64,000 bases of DNA from Streptomyces pluripotens (GCF_000802245.2 NZ_CP021080.1:7192001-7256000), one strand, 5' to 3'. Shown: positions 34,842-45,077, counted from the first letter of the stretch. Made by a program: numbers and translations. The notes: generated by a model from the sequence alone, not told the origin.

Positions 34842-36800
34842 TCACGGGAACGGGTGGGGGTCGTAGGGCGCCGTGCGGTGTTCCGCCGGGGTGCCGGCGA
34901 GCGCGGCCGCCAGCCGGGGGAGACCGGCCAGCCGCTGCTGGGGCTGGCCGAAGCACATCGGCGTGATGCCGGGCACGACCGCCTTGGCCACCGCGAGCCC
35001 CAGGTCCCGGTGTTCGACGGTGGACTGATCCACCGTCAGGATACGTTCGAGGCCGGCGTCCGCGAAGAGCCCCACGGTGAAGTCCAGTGCCCGGCGCACA
35101 TCGTCGCCCGCCGCGTCCCGCAACCGGTGTGGCCAGGCCGGAAATGCGTCCCGCAGGGCGACCGCGGGCCCGCCGAGCACCGAGGTGACGCGGGACAGTG
35201 CCTCCGGCAGCGAGTACAGCTTCAGGTGGTCGTGCAACTGGTCCACCAGCCACGGGTCGGCGAACATCGGCTCGATGTCCTCACGGGTCCAGGTCACCGG
35301 GTCGGTGACCAGCTGCGTCAGCTCCCACAGGGCGGTGCGCGCCACGACCACCGGGTCGGAGCCGGAGCCGGCGGCGGAGAAGCAGGCGGGGAAGGGCCGT
35401 TCCCGGTTCACCGCGAGCGACCAGATGACCGGGAGGTCGATGTCGTCGGTCGCCACCAGCAGATGGACGTCGAAGCCGTGTGCACCGATCAGGTCCAGCA
35501 GCCGCCGCGAGGCCGGATCGGCGACGGAGGAGAGCGCGATCGTCGGCAGCGGGGCCGCCCGGTGCCAGGCATTGAGGAAGGCGTCCCGCTCCGCCAGTTC
35601 GAACAGCGAATGCAGCACTGCCTCCTCCGGCGTCGAGCCCAGGGCGCAGCCGCTGGAGGAGTCGTGGAAGTGGAAGGTCCGCTCGCGCGAGTCGCTGCGC
35701 CGCACCGTGTCGTATGCCCGCCGGAACCTGTGGTCGTACTGGTAGAAGCCGATCTCCGCCGGGACCAGCAGCGACGGCCCGCCGTGCAGGTCCCGGGCCC
35801 ACACCCAGTCCATCGGGGTGTCCGGGGTGTACGGCGTGACCCGGCTGGCGGGATGCGCCAGTTGCTCCTCGGTGTACTGGCCGAGGGTGCCGGGGTCCAC
35901 CGCCCGGTCGGCGACCTCGCGGTAGCTGACCGGACCGACGACGGCCGCCTCGTGGGGGAAGCCGCCCAGCCGTTCGTACGCCTCCAGAATGGCGACCGGC
36001 TCCGCGTCGGCGAAGGTTCCCGCGCGGGCGAAGCCCATGGCCAGCGAGTCCGGCAGCGACGCCAGGCTCATGGCGTACGGGGGCAGTGCCTCCCGCACGA
36101 CCCGGTCGACCGGCCCGAACCGGGGGTCCACCGTCTGTGCCCGGAGCCGGCCGGGCGTGAGCAGCCGGGCTCCGTCCGCGCCACGCGTCGGCCCGTCCGG
36201 GCCGGCGGGTATCCGGCGCGGCGCCAGCGGGGCGGGCGGGGCCAGGACGAGCCCGTCCGGGTCGGCTGCACAGACCCGGCAGCGGGCGCTGCGCCGTACC
36301 AGATGGCGGCGCGAGGAAGGCCCGCCGAGCGCGTACAGCTCGCCGGTCTCCAGCGGGCGTTCGTCCAAGTTCCGGAGGGCGGGGGCCAGCATTTCCAGGA
36401 GGAACGGGCGGCGCATCGCGGGGCGGGAGACCGGCCGCAGGGGGTCGGCCGCCAGAGGATGGCCGGCGACCACCCGGGAGCGCAGCTCCGCGCAGCCCGC
36501 GCAGCCGCCTTCCGCGCCGGGGACCCAGTAGGGACCGATCAGCACCTCGCCGCCGAACAGCCGGACCGACAGATGTGCCCGGCCGGCGGCGGACGCGGCG
36601 TCCACCCGCGCCTGCTCCCAGTCCGCGTTCCAGCCGCGGTTGAGGGAGAGCGTGCCGGGCAGGGCGGCGGCCAGCGGGCGCAGCGCTTCCGCCCACTCTC
36701 CGGCGGCGGGCCGGGCGAGGTCAGGACCGGTCAGCACCGCCGCGTCCGGGCCGGGGACGGGGGGCGGCGGGGCGGGGGCTGTCATGATCTCACCGGGCAT
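34842..36800 (-). CDS. YcaO cyclodehydratase (TbtG type)
   Basis: 652 residues from ATG 36800 (GAGGAG seven bases upstream), overlapping the ocin-ThiF gene by 11 bases; ATG 36785 is weaker. N-terminal part carries two CxxC pairs (C100/C103 and C173/C176), a structural zinc site. YcaO catalytic domain about 225-640: EPVAILEAYERLGG, DSSSGCALGSTPEEAV, LFELAERDAFLNAWH (ATP/Mg ligands), DVHLLVATDDIDLPV, and a proline-rich end DPHPFP as in most azoline-forming YcaOs. It phosphorylates the amide oxygen of the peptide to close Cys (or Ser/Thr) onto the backbone. Confidence 0.9.
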   Translation of the reverse strand: MPGEIMTAPAPPPPVPGPDAAVLTGPDLARPAAGEWAEALRPLAAALPGTLSLNRGWNADWEQARVDAASAAGRAHLSVRLFGGEVLIGPYWVPGAEGGCAGCAELRSRVVAGHPLAADPLRPVSRPAMRRPFLLEMLAPALRNLDERPLETGELYALGGPSSRRHLVRRSARCRVCAADPDGLVLAPPAPLAPRRIPAGPDGPTRGADGARLLTPGRLRAQTVDPRFGPVDRVVREALPPYAMSLASLPDSLAMGFARAGTFADAEPVAILEAYERLGGFPHEAAVVGPVSYREVADRAVDPGTLGQYTEEQLAHPASRVTPYTPDTPMDWVWARDLHGGPSLLVPAEIGFYQYDHRFRRAYDTVRRSDSRERTFHFHDSSSGCALGSTPEEAVLHSLFELAERDAFLNAWHRAAPLPTIALSSVADPASRRLLDLIGAHGFDVHLLVATDDIDLPVIWSLAVNRERPFPACFSAAGSGSDPVVVARTALWELTQLVTDPVTWTREDIEPMFADPWLVDQLHDHLKLYSLPEALSRVTSVLGGPAVALRDAFPAWPHRLRDAAGDDVRRALDFTVGLFADAGLERILTVDQSTVEHRDLGLAVAKAVVPGITPMCFGQPQQRLAGLPRLAAALAGTPAEHRTAPYDPHPFP

Positions 36801-38583
36801 GTACGGGCTCCTCGGCGTGCGCCAGGGGTTCGGGGGAAGCCAGGTGGGCGGGGCCCGGGGCGGGGTTCAGTGAGACCGGGCCGAAGAAGACCGGCAGGGT
36901 GCCGAGCACCGGGTCGGAACGGAGCGGCGTCCCCGTCGGCTCCCCGGGAAGGACGCCTGCCTCGGCGCGGGCGGCGATCTGCGCGCGTAGCCGCGCCAGC
37001 GCCTTTGGCCCTGCCGTGCGCACGGCCCCGGTGTGCACGTCCGCGACGTCGGCGCCGGGCCGCAGCTGGTCCGCGATGCGGCGGGCCAGCACCGTACCGA
37101 GGCAACCGTGCACGGCCTCGTCCACGGTCGGTCCCCATCCGTGCCCGTACAGCTCTTCGGTCTCGGCGTGCACCGCTCGGGCCAGCGCCCAGCCGACGCC
37201 GGGTACTTCCAGCAGCCGCACCGCCACCGGGAGGCCGTGCTCCTCGGCCAGGGCGCGTCGCACCACCTGACTACCAGGCAGCAGGCGCTCGGGGACCTGC
37301 CGTTCGCTCGGTACGGCGTGCTCCGTCAGCAGCCGGAGTGCGCCGTCCAGCAGCCACAGCTCCTCGGTGGTCCCTGCAGCGCCCACCGCCGACGCGCTGT
37401 CCGGTCCGGCCAGTCGGCGCAGTGCGTCGAGGGCGACCGCGACGGTGGCGCCCTGCTGGTCTCCGGCCCAGCTGATGACTCCGGCCCCCGGGCGGCCGGG
37501 CAGCCTCGCCTCGCGCAGGGCCAGCGGGAGCTGCGGCAGGTCGCCGCCCTCGGTCAGCTCCAGAAGCCCGGTCCAGGGCGCGGGCAGCGGGGCGACGACA
37601 CCCTGCAGCGCCGGGTCGGCCGTCGAGGCGTTCCCGGCCTTTGCCGAAGCCGGGGCGGGCTCCGTCGCCTCGTCACCCGCCGCCGTACGCAGTACGTCCG
37701 CGGACAGATCCTCCCCGTGCACGACATGCGCACTGCCCGGGGTACCGACACCGGCCAGCACCTCGAACACTAGCTGTCCGGCCAGGGCCCCCGCCAGCGC
37801 GTCGGCGCCGGGTCGGGGCGCGGACCCGGTCTCCTGGGCCGTGGCCCAGTCCTCGGCACGGGCTGCCAGCGCGTTGGCGGTGTCCGCGCCGGACCCGCCG
37901 GTCACCACCGGGCCGACCAGTGCGGTGGAGCCGAGCCGTACGGGCACTAGCGGTACGCCGTCGGGGAGCCCGAGAAGCGGGACGGCGTCGGCGGCACCGG
38001 TGCCCTCGGCGCACCAGATCACCGCGTTCACGCCGTTGGCGGTGTCCGCGCCGTCCACTCCGTCCGTGAGCAGCGTGGCGCCCAGCCGCCGGGCGGTGGC
38101 CACCGCGTCGTGCGGGTCGGTGGGGGCGAGCACCAGCCGCCCCACGCCCGCCCTCGCCAGCCCGCGCGCCGCGGGCAGCACGGCCGCGCAAGGGCCGTAC
38201 AGCAGGACCCGGGCCGAGCGCAGCACGGCGAACGCGGCGTACGGGTCGTCGCTGAACGCCTCCAGGTGGGCGAGCGCTTCGCTGAAGTGCTCCCGGGTCT
38301 CCGCGTCCGGTGCGGCGGCGCTGAACCGTCCGGGGTCCAGCAGCAGGTCACGGGCGCGCAGTTCGTCGGTGAGCCTCCGCACGGCGGGGCGGGCCCGCTC
38401 GGAGCCGAGGGCCGTCACCATCTCGTCCTCCGTGGTGCCCGTCTCCAGCAGGGGGACGCAGACGTCCGCCACCGTGAGCAGTACCTTGGGCCCCAGGACG
38501 ACGAACTGGGTGTGCGGCCCGCTGAAATAGACGCCTCCCGAGACCGGTGCGTAGTGAAGATACGGCCGTGACCTCATCGTCAT
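36790..38583 (-). CDS. ocin-ThiF-like leader-binding partner (TbtF type)
   Basis: 597 residues from ATG 38583, overlapping the LanB stop. Begins YLHYAPVSGGVYFSGPHTQF, an RRE-like winged-helix start seen in ocin-ThiF proteins, followed by a ThiF/E1-like Rossmann region (ARVLLYGPCAAVLPAARGLA) without the catalytic Cys or zinc cluster, and a C-terminal region (GVVAPLPAPWTGLLELTEG, GVGWALARAVHAETEELYG) resembling TOMM docking scaffolds. It binds the precursor leader and delivers it to the YcaO enzyme; it is not expected to adenylate anything. Confidence 0.78.
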   Translation of the reverse strand: MTMRSRPYLHYAPVSGGVYFSGPHTQFVVLGPKVLLTVADVCVPLLETGTTEDEMVTALGSERARPAVRRLTDELRARDLLLDPGRFSAAAPDAETREHFSEALAHLEAFSDDPYAAFAVLRSARVLLYGPCAAVLPAARGLARAGVGRLVLAPTDPHDAVATARRLGATLLTDGVDGADTANGVNAVIWCAEGTGAADAVPLLGLPDGVPLVPVRLGSTALVGPVVTGGSGADTANALAARAEDWATAQETGSAPRPGADALAGALAGQLVFEVLAGVGTPGSAHVVHGEDLSADVLRTAAGDEATEPAPASAKAGNASTADPALQGVVAPLPAPWTGLLELTEGGDLPQLPLALREARLPGRPGAGVISWAGDQQGATVAVALDALRRLAGPDSASAVGAAGTTEELWLLDGALRLLTEHAVPSERQVPERLLPGSQVVRRALAEEHGLPVAVRLLEVPGVGWALARAVHAETEELYGHGWGPTVDEAVHGCLGTVLARRIADQLRPGADVADVHTGAVRTAGPKALARLRAQIAARAEAGVLPGEPTGTPLRSDPVLGTLPVFFGPVSLNPAPGPAHLASPEPLAHAEEPVHAR

Positions 38584-41147
38584 GCGGTCTTTCCTCCGTA
38601 GGTGAAGGGGGCGCCGGCGGTCCGGGCGATCTCGACCACCCATTCCGCCGCGTGCCGGGAGTCCGCCACGGCGGGCAGGGCCTCTTCGAGGTAGCCGGGG
38701 CTCCGCCGGTCCATGAGCCGGGGCAGTACACGTACGCTCACGGCGCTCTCCAGGTCGGTGTACTGGGGTTTCTGCCGCTTCCGGTGCTCCTCGGCGCCGA
38801 AGCCGAGCGCGGCGGCGGCCTGGAGCGCCTCGGTTCCGTAGGTGGCCTCCAGCGGTGTCTTGAGGACCACTTCGGCGGGTGCGCCGTGCCGGGTGCGCCA
38901 GAGGGCGAGCGCCCGGAGCCGGTCGGTCTCTTCCCGGCCGGCGGTGACGGCCTCGGCGAGTTCGGCCCCGCCGTACCAGCGCCGCCGGGCCAGCACCGCC
39001 CGCCCCACCACGACCCGGGGGCAGGCCCGGGTGGTGGTGCCCGGACCGCCCGCCGACGCCTGCCAGTCGCCGACGAAGTCCTCCATCAGACGCCCGCCGC
39101 TGACCAGCCAGGCCGCGATGCGCACCGGGACGGGCAGGAATTCGGGGTGTCCGCTGCCCAGGGTCAGCACCCGCAGATCGCGGCCCTCCGCGTCGCGGAC
39201 GCACAGCGCGTCGGTGGCTGGGTCGTGGGCGAGGCGCAGGGCGGACCAGCCGTCGGCGTCGATGCCGTCCGGCAGGACCTGGGCGTGCGCGTTGACGTTC
39301 AGCCGGTGCAGCCCGCGGTCTTCGGCGACCTGCCGACCGTCCGCCCCGTATTGCCGCCGCAGCCGCTCCGCCAGATACGGCAGGGCCCGGCCGCCCAGCT
39401 CTCGGTCGGCTCCGAGGAACCGGCCGTAGAGCATGCCGTGCCCGGCGTAGGCGTCGTTGAAGACGAGCCGGTCCCGCCAGGGCTGCACGAGGACCCCGTA
39501 CGCCAGCGGGTCCTGCCGGAAGCGGTCCGGCAGTCCGGCGACCAGACCGCGGGTCTCCCGCGCGGACAGCATCACCTCCCGGGCGTCGGGCCCGGCGGCC
39601 GTGAGGATGTCCCGCATCCGGGCCAGGACGTCCAGCCGCAGCTGGTGCAGCCGGCCGAGGGAGCCGTCGGCCGGGCCGCTGTCCTGCGGGATGTCGCCGT
39701 CCAGCGAACCGCCCCGCCGGTACACCTCGGCGGCGATCCGTTCGGCGTGCTCGACGAGCGGTACCTCGGCTCCCGCCCCGTACCGCTCCACGAAGATCGC
39801 GGAGAGCACCGCGCGGATGTCGTGCAGCCGGTCGAAGACGGAGAGGAGTTCCACGACCGCCGCCATGTCGTCGAGGGCGGCGCCCCAGGGGGCGGTGTCC
39901 ACCGCCAGGGGCGGCAGTACGTAGTCCTCCTCGACCAGTACCTGCGCGGGCCGGGCGGCACGGTGGCTGAGGTCGGCGAGCGTGCCGCGCAGTCGGGTGA
40001 GCACGGTGCCCCGCTGCTCGGCCGGGGCCGCGCCGACCTCAGGGAGCAGTCGGTCCACCTCCGCCAGCAGCGGGGCACCGGGCCAGCCGGGGCGGTCGAG
40101 CATCGTGCCCAAGGGCAGTGTGCCGTCCTCCGGGCCGTCGCTGAGGCAGAGGATGCCCGCGCGTACGGCACCGCGCACGGCGGTCAGCGCGTCCTCGGTC
40201 GGGCAGCGCAACTCCCCGGCCACCTCCGCCACGACGGCGGACACCTGCCTGGCACCCAGGGCGACGGCGTTGACCAGCGGACGCACCGGTCCCGCGACCG
40301 GGACGGAGAGTCGACGGATGACATCCCCGGCGGGCTGAAGGAACATCAGCTTCTCGCGCCCTGGCCCGAACTCCGACGTCGGCGGCAGCTGTACCCAGTC
40401 CTCGGAGCCCAGCGGCCGGTCCGGGGCGGCCTCGAACCGGAGCCCGCCGAGAATGTAGTGCAGCATGATCCGGTCGAGTCCGACGACCGGGACCGCGCCG
40501 ACGGGCGTCACGTCACCGAGCGCGACGCCCTGTGGACCGGGAAGGGCCAGTCCCACTGCGGTGAACCGGGAGAGCGGACTGGTACGGACCATGGCGCGGG
40601 TGACGTACTGGACCAGGCCGCGTTCGGACTTCCGCAGCCGGGCGGACAGCTTCCCGCCGCCCTCCAGGGCGGCCCGGTAGCGGTCGGCGCCGGCGGCCAC
40701 CTCCGGGGCGACCAGGGCGAGCGAGCGCCTCAGGTCGTCATCGGCGAGGAGTCCGGCCAGCCGCTTCCGTTCCCGGTCCGCGGCCTGCGGGTACTCCCGG
40801 TCCAGCGCTTCCCGCAGACTGTCCCGCGCGTCGCGGGCCGCCCGCCAGCGGGTCATCGCGGGCACTGGATCGTCCTCGGTGCGCGGCACGCGGTCGTTGT
40901 GGACGTCCCGGCGCAGCGCGATCAGCGGGCCGCGCTCGCCGGGGTCGGCGGTTGCGCCGATGAGTTGGTGCAGCTCCGCGGAGCAGACCTCCGCGGTGGC
41001 CTCGACCTCGTTCTCCGCGGCGCACACCGCGTCCAGCAGCGCGGCCAGTACGGAGTCCGCCAGACGTGTCCGGGGCAGCGGGTTGACGCGCAGCATCCAC
41101 AGCGGCTCACCGGCGGGGGCGTCCTCGCCGGTACACCGGGGCCTCAC
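38580..41147 (-). CDS. split LanB dehydratase, glutamylation component (TbtB type)
   Basis: 855 residues from GTG 41147, which overlaps the stop of the preceding gene (GTGA); the frame is open far upstream but that part is antisense to real genes. Features of Lant_dehydr_N: VRTSPLSRFTAVGLALPG, RLNVNAHAQVLPDG, RVVVGRAVLARRRWYGG, PRLMDRRSPGYLEEALPAV. It transfers glutamate from glutamyl-tRNA to Ser/Thr of the core; elimination is done by a separate protein, as in thiopeptide systems where LanB is split. With 15 Ser/Thr in the core it has many possible targets. Confidence 0.88.
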   Translation of the reverse strand: MRPRCTGEDAPAGEPLWMLRVNPLPRTRLADSVLAALLDAVCAAENEVEATAEVCSAELHQLIGATADPGERGPLIALRRDVHNDRVPRTEDDPVPAMTRWRAARDARDSLREALDREYPQAADRERKRLAGLLADDDLRRSLALVAPEVAAGADRYRAALEGGGKLSARLRKSERGLVQYVTRAMVRTSPLSRFTAVGLALPGPQGVALGDVTPVGAVPVVGLDRIMLHYILGGLRFEAAPDRPLGSEDWVQLPPTSEFGPGREKLMFLQPAGDVIRRLSVPVAGPVRPLVNAVALGARQVSAVVAEVAGELRCPTEDALTAVRGAVRAGILCLSDGPEDGTLPLGTMLDRPGWPGAPLLAEVDRLLPEVGAAPAEQRGTVLTRLRGTLADLSHRAARPAQVLVEEDYVLPPLAVDTAPWGAALDDMAAVVELLSVFDRLHDIRAVLSAIFVERYGAGAEVPLVEHAERIAAEVYRRGGSLDGDIPQDSGPADGSLGRLHQLRLDVLARMRDILTAAGPDAREVMLSARETRGLVAGLPDRFRQDPLAYGVLVQPWRDRLVFNDAYAGHGMLYGRFLGADRELGGRALPYLAERLRRQYGADGRQVAEDRGLHRLNVNAHAQVLPDGIDADGWSALRLAHDPATDALCVRDAEGRDLRVLTLGSGHPEFLPVPVRIAAWLVSGGRLMEDFVGDWQASAGGPGTTTRACPRVVVGRAVLARRRWYGGAELAEAVTAGREETDRLRALALWRTRHGAPAEVVLKTPLEATYGTEALQAAAALGFGAEEHRKRQKPQYTDLESAVSVRVLPRLMDRRSPGYLEEALPAVADSRHAAEWVVEIARTAGAPFTYGGKTA

Positions 41148-42295
41148 GCGGCGGACCCGGCGGGCCGGCCGGCCGCCGCCCGGGACAGGCGGTCGCTCCA
41201 GGATTCCCCCAGCACCTCGTCCACGGTCTCCGCGATGGCGTAACACAGGTAGTAGCGGTGCAGCGGGGCCACGTCGAGCAGCAGGAGCTGTTGGTAGAAC
41301 AGGTTGATCAACAGCCGGTACGAGGCGAACCAGTTGGTGGTGCCTGCCAGCGCCCCGGAGGCGTTCACGGCCGCGTGGAAGTCGCTGCCCCGCTGGCCGC
41401 TGACGTCTTCCTGGCCGGGCGGTCCCATCGTGCGCTCGTCGAAGCCGCCTTCCCGCTCCTCCAGTGTCCGCAGGGTCAGCGCCTCCTGCGCGACGGCCGA
41501 GTCGAAGACCCCCATGCAGTACTGGAACGCCTGACGCCAGCGGGCCGCCGAGGGGCTGCAGGTGTCCTCCAGCGTCTGCTGCACCAGGGCCCGCAGCAGC
41601 GGTGCATCGCCCGCGAGACGGCGCGCGAAGGCCGGCCGTACGTCCTTGCGGGGCGCCGCCCAGGAGAGGAACGCCTCGGCGTGACTGCGCAGCGAGAACA
41701 CCCCGAACGGGATGCCGGAGTGGTGGGCCGCCGCCAGCGCGACCATTGCTTCGGCCACCCGGGTCGGCAGCGTGCCCGTCCCCGAGGTGGCCTCCGCGAC
41801 CACCGCCGTCAACGGCCGGTTGATCCGGGTCAGCGCCAGGTCGCACAGGGCGTTCAGCGGCTCCGGCCAGGTCGCGGTCCGCGTGGCGTTCAGCCATTCG
41901 AGCCGGCCGTGCGGGTGCATCGGCAGATAGGGCGGCTCGACCCGTTCCAGCCTGCCGAACTCCCGAGCGCGGGCGAGGTATTCCTCCTCGCTCTGCTGCT
42001 TCTCCGGCGCCAGCGGCCCCGCGTCCAGCTTCGCCGCGAGGTCGTCCCAGGGCAGCACTGCACCCCCTTCGCCCCCGGCCGGCCGGGCCACCAGGTCCAC
42101 GTGCGGTCCGTGCAGCCACCCCCGCCGCACATACAGCACCGGTGCGTTCAGTTCCTCGTCGAGCACCCGGACGGCCGGAAGGACGGCGCCGGCCAGCCAC
42201 TCGGGATTGATGCCCCCTCGGGTGTAGAGCCGGACTCCGGTGGTGCCGCCTGGGGCACGGGCCGGAACTGCAACGGAGTCGGAATCCAGGTTCAA
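41144..42295 (-). CDS. thiopeptide dehydratase elimination component (TbtC/NosD type)
   Basis: 383 residues from TTG 42295 with AGGTGA upstream. SpaB_C-like elements (VRLYTRGGINPEWLAGAVL, VLYVRRGWLHGPHVDL) and a C-terminal helical part (NWFASYRLLINLFYQQLLLL, HRYYLCYAIAETVDEVL). By position, next to and overlapping the glutamylating LanB, it is the elimination partner that removes glutamate to leave Dha/Dhb. First gene of the eight-gene minus-strand operon. A pyridine-synthase role is the alternative. Confidence 0.72.
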   Translation of the reverse strand: MNLDSDSVAVPARAPGGTTGVRLYTRGGINPEWLAGAVLPAVRVLDEELNAPVLYVRRGWLHGPHVDLVARPAGGEGGAVLPWDDLAAKLDAGPLAPEKQQSEEEYLARAREFGRLERVEPPYLPMHPHGRLEWLNATRTATWPEPLNALCDLALTRINRPLTAVVAEATSGTGTLPTRVAEAMVALAAAHHSGIPFGVFSLRSHAEAFLSWAAPRKDVRPAFARRLAGDAPLLRALVQQTLEDTCSPSAARWRQAFQYCMGVFDSAVAQEALTLRTLEEREGGFDERTMGPPGQEDVSGQRGSDFHAAVNASGALAGTTNWFASYRLLINLFYQQLLLLDVAPLHRYYLCYAIAETVDEVLGESWSDRLSRAAAGRPAGSAA

Positions 42296-42398
42296 GCTGT
42301 GTCACCTGCCGTGATCGGGGCGGTCGGGGCGAGCCGCCGCCGATCCTGCGTCGCCGCCCGGGGAGCGGACAACGGCAAGGAGAGCCCGGCTGACATGC

Positions 42399-42415
42399 GT
42401 CATACGTTTGATGAC
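42399..42415. promoter_or_regulatory. inverted repeat in the promoter region of the RiPP operon
   Basis: GTCAT (42399-42403) and ATGAC (42411-42415) flank a 7-base spacer about 105 bases upstream of the first operon gene. The minus strand reads TATGAC here, a possible -10. Weak, but the only dyad in this gap. Confidence 0.35.
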
Positions 42416-42736
42416 ACTGATCACTGACAGCGGATGAGGTATTGACGGCCGCGCGACCGGCCCGCATAGGACCGACCGAATGCGCCACGACGGCGGGTGC
42501 CGGGCCGTGCGGGAGTCATGGGCCATCGGGGACGAACGCAGCACCGACCTTCAGCAGGCTGCCCCCGTCGCTGACACCTGGCTTGCCCGAGTGATGTGGG
42601 AGTGCCGTGGTCACGTTGTGGTCGACGGTGCACGGCGGGTCATCCGATCAGCGCCCCGGTGGTGGGCAACCTGTTGCACCCGATGGGTTTCAGCCGAACT
42701 GGGCATTGCGGTTCGGGACTTGACTACCGGCACGGG

Positions 42737-43311
42737 TTTTGGCCATGCCCAAGACCTGCACCGGCATGGTCGAGTCCCTGCGTGTGCTGCGGATCACCCG
42801 CTCCACCGCCGTCAGGGCCCGCTGTGCGGTTCTGCAGGTGCTGCGCTGCCAGATTCTCTCCGCACCTGAGGAACTCCGCGACCGGTTACGGAACCTGACG
42901 CGCACGAGGCTCGTTTGCACCTGCGCCGCCTGGCGGCCGGACGCGGACGCCTTCCGCGACCCCGTCTCGGCCACCCGTATCGCGATCAAGCCCCTGAGCG
43001 CCGCTCCCTGGAGCCCAACGACGAGGTCGCCGCCCTCGACGCGAGGATCGAGCCTCTGGTCCGCGAGCTGGCACCCTCGCTGCTGGAACGGACCGGCTTC
43101 GGCATCGAGAACACCACCCAGCTCCTGGTCACCTGCAGCGACCACCCGCAGCGGGTCATCTACGGGGCCCGCTGCGCCAAGGCGTGCGGCGTCGCCCCGC
43201 TGCACGCCTCTTCTGGGAAGGCCCAGCGCCACCGGCCCAACCGCGGTGGCGACCGCCAGACCAACTCCGCCCTCCACGCGGCGGTGGTCTGCCGCCTGCA
43301 CTACGACGAAG
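42737..43311 (+). pseudogene. IS110-family transposase remnant
   Basis: First frame (to about 42990): CTGMVESLRVLRITRSTAV, LRDRLRNLTRTRLV; second frame (to 43311): EVAALDARIEPLVRELAP, GFGIENTTQLLVTCSDHP, CGVAPLHASSGKAQRHRPN and RGGDRQTNSAL. The order and the GVAP.ASSGK.QR...RGGDR motif are those of the IS110 C-terminal Serine/transposase_20 part; the DEDD N-terminal domain is missing and there is a frameshift near 42990. It marks the right border of the thiopeptide cluster. The stretch 42416-42736 has nothing else recognisable. Confidence 0.7.
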
Positions 43312-43462
43312 CCGGACCCGGAGAACCGGGAACGCGCGGTAAACGCGGAGGCCCGGTGCGAACGGTCCGTGAACTGTTGCCTGAAGGGCTTGTGGAGGTT
43401 CCTACACGGCGGCACTGTCCTCATGGACATGACCAGCCCACCCTTCAGTGTCAGGAGACCTG

Positions 43463-45070
43463 ATGCACAGCCGACCTCGGCTCGTATCGGCCGCCGCCGT
43501 CCTCGGCGTCGCCGCCGGTCTGACCGCCGCGACACCGGCGCAGGCCGCCTCTGTTCCCACTCCCGACCACGTGGTGGTCGTGATCGAGGAGAACCACTCC
43601 TACGGGGACGTCATCGGGGACACCACCGACGCCCCGTACCTCAACTCCCTCGCCACGCAGGGCGCCGACTTCACCGACTCGCACGCGATCACGCACCCGA
43701 GCCAGCCGAACTACTACGACCTGTTCTCAGGCGGCAACCAGGGGATCACCAGCGACTCGTGCGTCACCCCGGGGTTCTCCTCCGCGGCGAACCTCGGCTC
43801 GGAGCTGCTGGAAGCCGGCAAGTCCTTCGCCAGCTACAACGAATCGCTCCCGTCACAGGGCTGGACCGGCTGCACATCGGGCGCGTACGCACGCAAGCAC
43901 AACCCGTGGTTCGGCTTCTCCAACGTGCCGACCTCCACCGCGCACACCTTCGGTCAGTTCCCGACGGACTACGCGACGCTGCCGGACGTCTCGTTCGTGA
44001 TCCCGAACCTCGACGACGACATGCACGACGGCACCGTGAAGCAGGGCGACACCTGGCTGAAGAACAACCTCGGCGCGTACGCGACCTGGGCGAAGAGCCA
44101 CAACAGCCTGCTCGCGGTGACGTGGGACGAGGACGACGGCAGCACCTCTAATCAGATCCCGACCATCTTCTACGGCGCCGGGGTCAAGGCGGGCGACTAC
44201 AGCGAAACGATCAACCACTACAACGTGCTGCGTACGCTGGAGGACGCCTACGGCCTAGCCGCCACCGGCAACGCCTCCTCCGCCACGCCGATCACCGACA
44301 TCTGGTCGACGCAGACCGGCAACACCGTTACGGTCACCGACCCCGGGAATCAGTCCACCACTGCCGGCAGCGCTGCGCGTCTCCAGATCAAGGCCACCGA
44401 CTCGGCCGGCGCGGCGCTCACCTACAGCGCCACGGGCCTCCCGGCCGGACTGACCACCGACTCGTCCACGGGCCTGATCTCCGGCACCCCGACCACCGCC
44501 GGGACCAGCGACGTCACCGTGACCGCCAAGGACTCCACCGGCGCCTCGGGCAGCGTCTCCTTCACCTGGACGGTCACCAGTCCGCCCGGAGGCGGCTGCA
44601 CCGCGCAGCAACTCCTCGGCAACCCCGGCTTCGAGACCGGCAGCGCCGCGCCCTGGACCGCTACCTCCGGCGTGATCAGCAACGCCTCCAGCCAGACGCC
44701 GCATTCCGGCAGTTGGTACGCCTGGCTGGACGGCTACGGGTCCACCCACACCGATACCCTCGCCCAGACGGTGACCATCCCCGCCGGATGCACCGCCGGC
44801 TACTCGTTCTGGCTGCACGTCGACACCTCGGAGACGACCACTTCCAGAGCGTACGACACCCTTACGGCCCAGGTGCTCGACGGCTCCGGGAAGGTGCTGG
44901 GCACCCTCGCCACATACTCGAACCTCGACGCCGCGAACGGCTACACGCAGCGCACCTTCGACCTGACGCCCTACGCCGGGCAGACGGTGACGCTGGAGTT
45001 CACCGGCTCCGAGGACTCCTCCCTCCAGACCAGCTTCGTCATCGACGACACGGCACTGGACCTCTCCTGA
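43463..45070 (+). CDS. secreted phosphoesterase with Ig-like domain
   Basis: 535 residues from ATG 43463 with AGGAG upstream. Signal peptide to about 30 (TPAQAAS). Phosphoesterase/acid-phosphatase domain 35-275: [49 protein letters not shown]. Then a putative-Ig (He_PIG) domain 290-380 ([28 protein letters not shown]) and a C-terminal beta-sandwich 385-535 ([20 protein letters not shown]). It acts outside the cell on phosphate esters, possibly phospholipid or phosphatidylinositol phosphates. A decayed group II intron begins immediately after its stop codon. Confidence 0.88.
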   Translation: MHSRPRLVSAAAVLGVAAGLTAATPAQAASVPTPDHVVVVIEENHSYGDVIGDTTDAPYLNSLATQGADFTDSHAITHPSQPNYYDLFSGGNQGITSDSCVTPGFSSAANLGSELLEAGKSFASYNESLPSQGWTGCTSGAYARKHNPWFGFSNVPTSTAHTFGQFPTDYATLPDVSFVIPNLDDDMHDGTVKQGDTWLKNNLGAYATWAKSHNSLLAVTWDEDDGSTSNQIPTIFYGAGVKAGDYSETINHYNVLRTLEDAYGLAATGNASSATPITDIWSTQTGNTVTVTDPGNQSTTAGSAARLQIKATDSAGAALTYSATGLPAGLTTDSSTGLISGTPTTAGTSDVTVTAKDSTGASGSVSFTWTVTSPPGGGCTAQQLLGNPGFETGSAAPWTATSGVISNASSQTPHSGSWYAWLDGYGSTHTDTLAQTVTIPAGCTAGYSFWLHVDTSETTTSRAYDTLTAQVLDGSGKVLGTLATYSNLDAANGYTQRTFDLTPYAGQTVTLEFTGSEDSSLQTSFVIDDTALDLS

Positions 45071-45077
45071 GGAGGGT

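Noticed and set aside
41148..42488. 430-codon N-terminal extension of the LanB frame
   Set aside because: It is antiphase to the elimination protein gene; a GTG at 41147 overlapping that gene's stop is the natural start.
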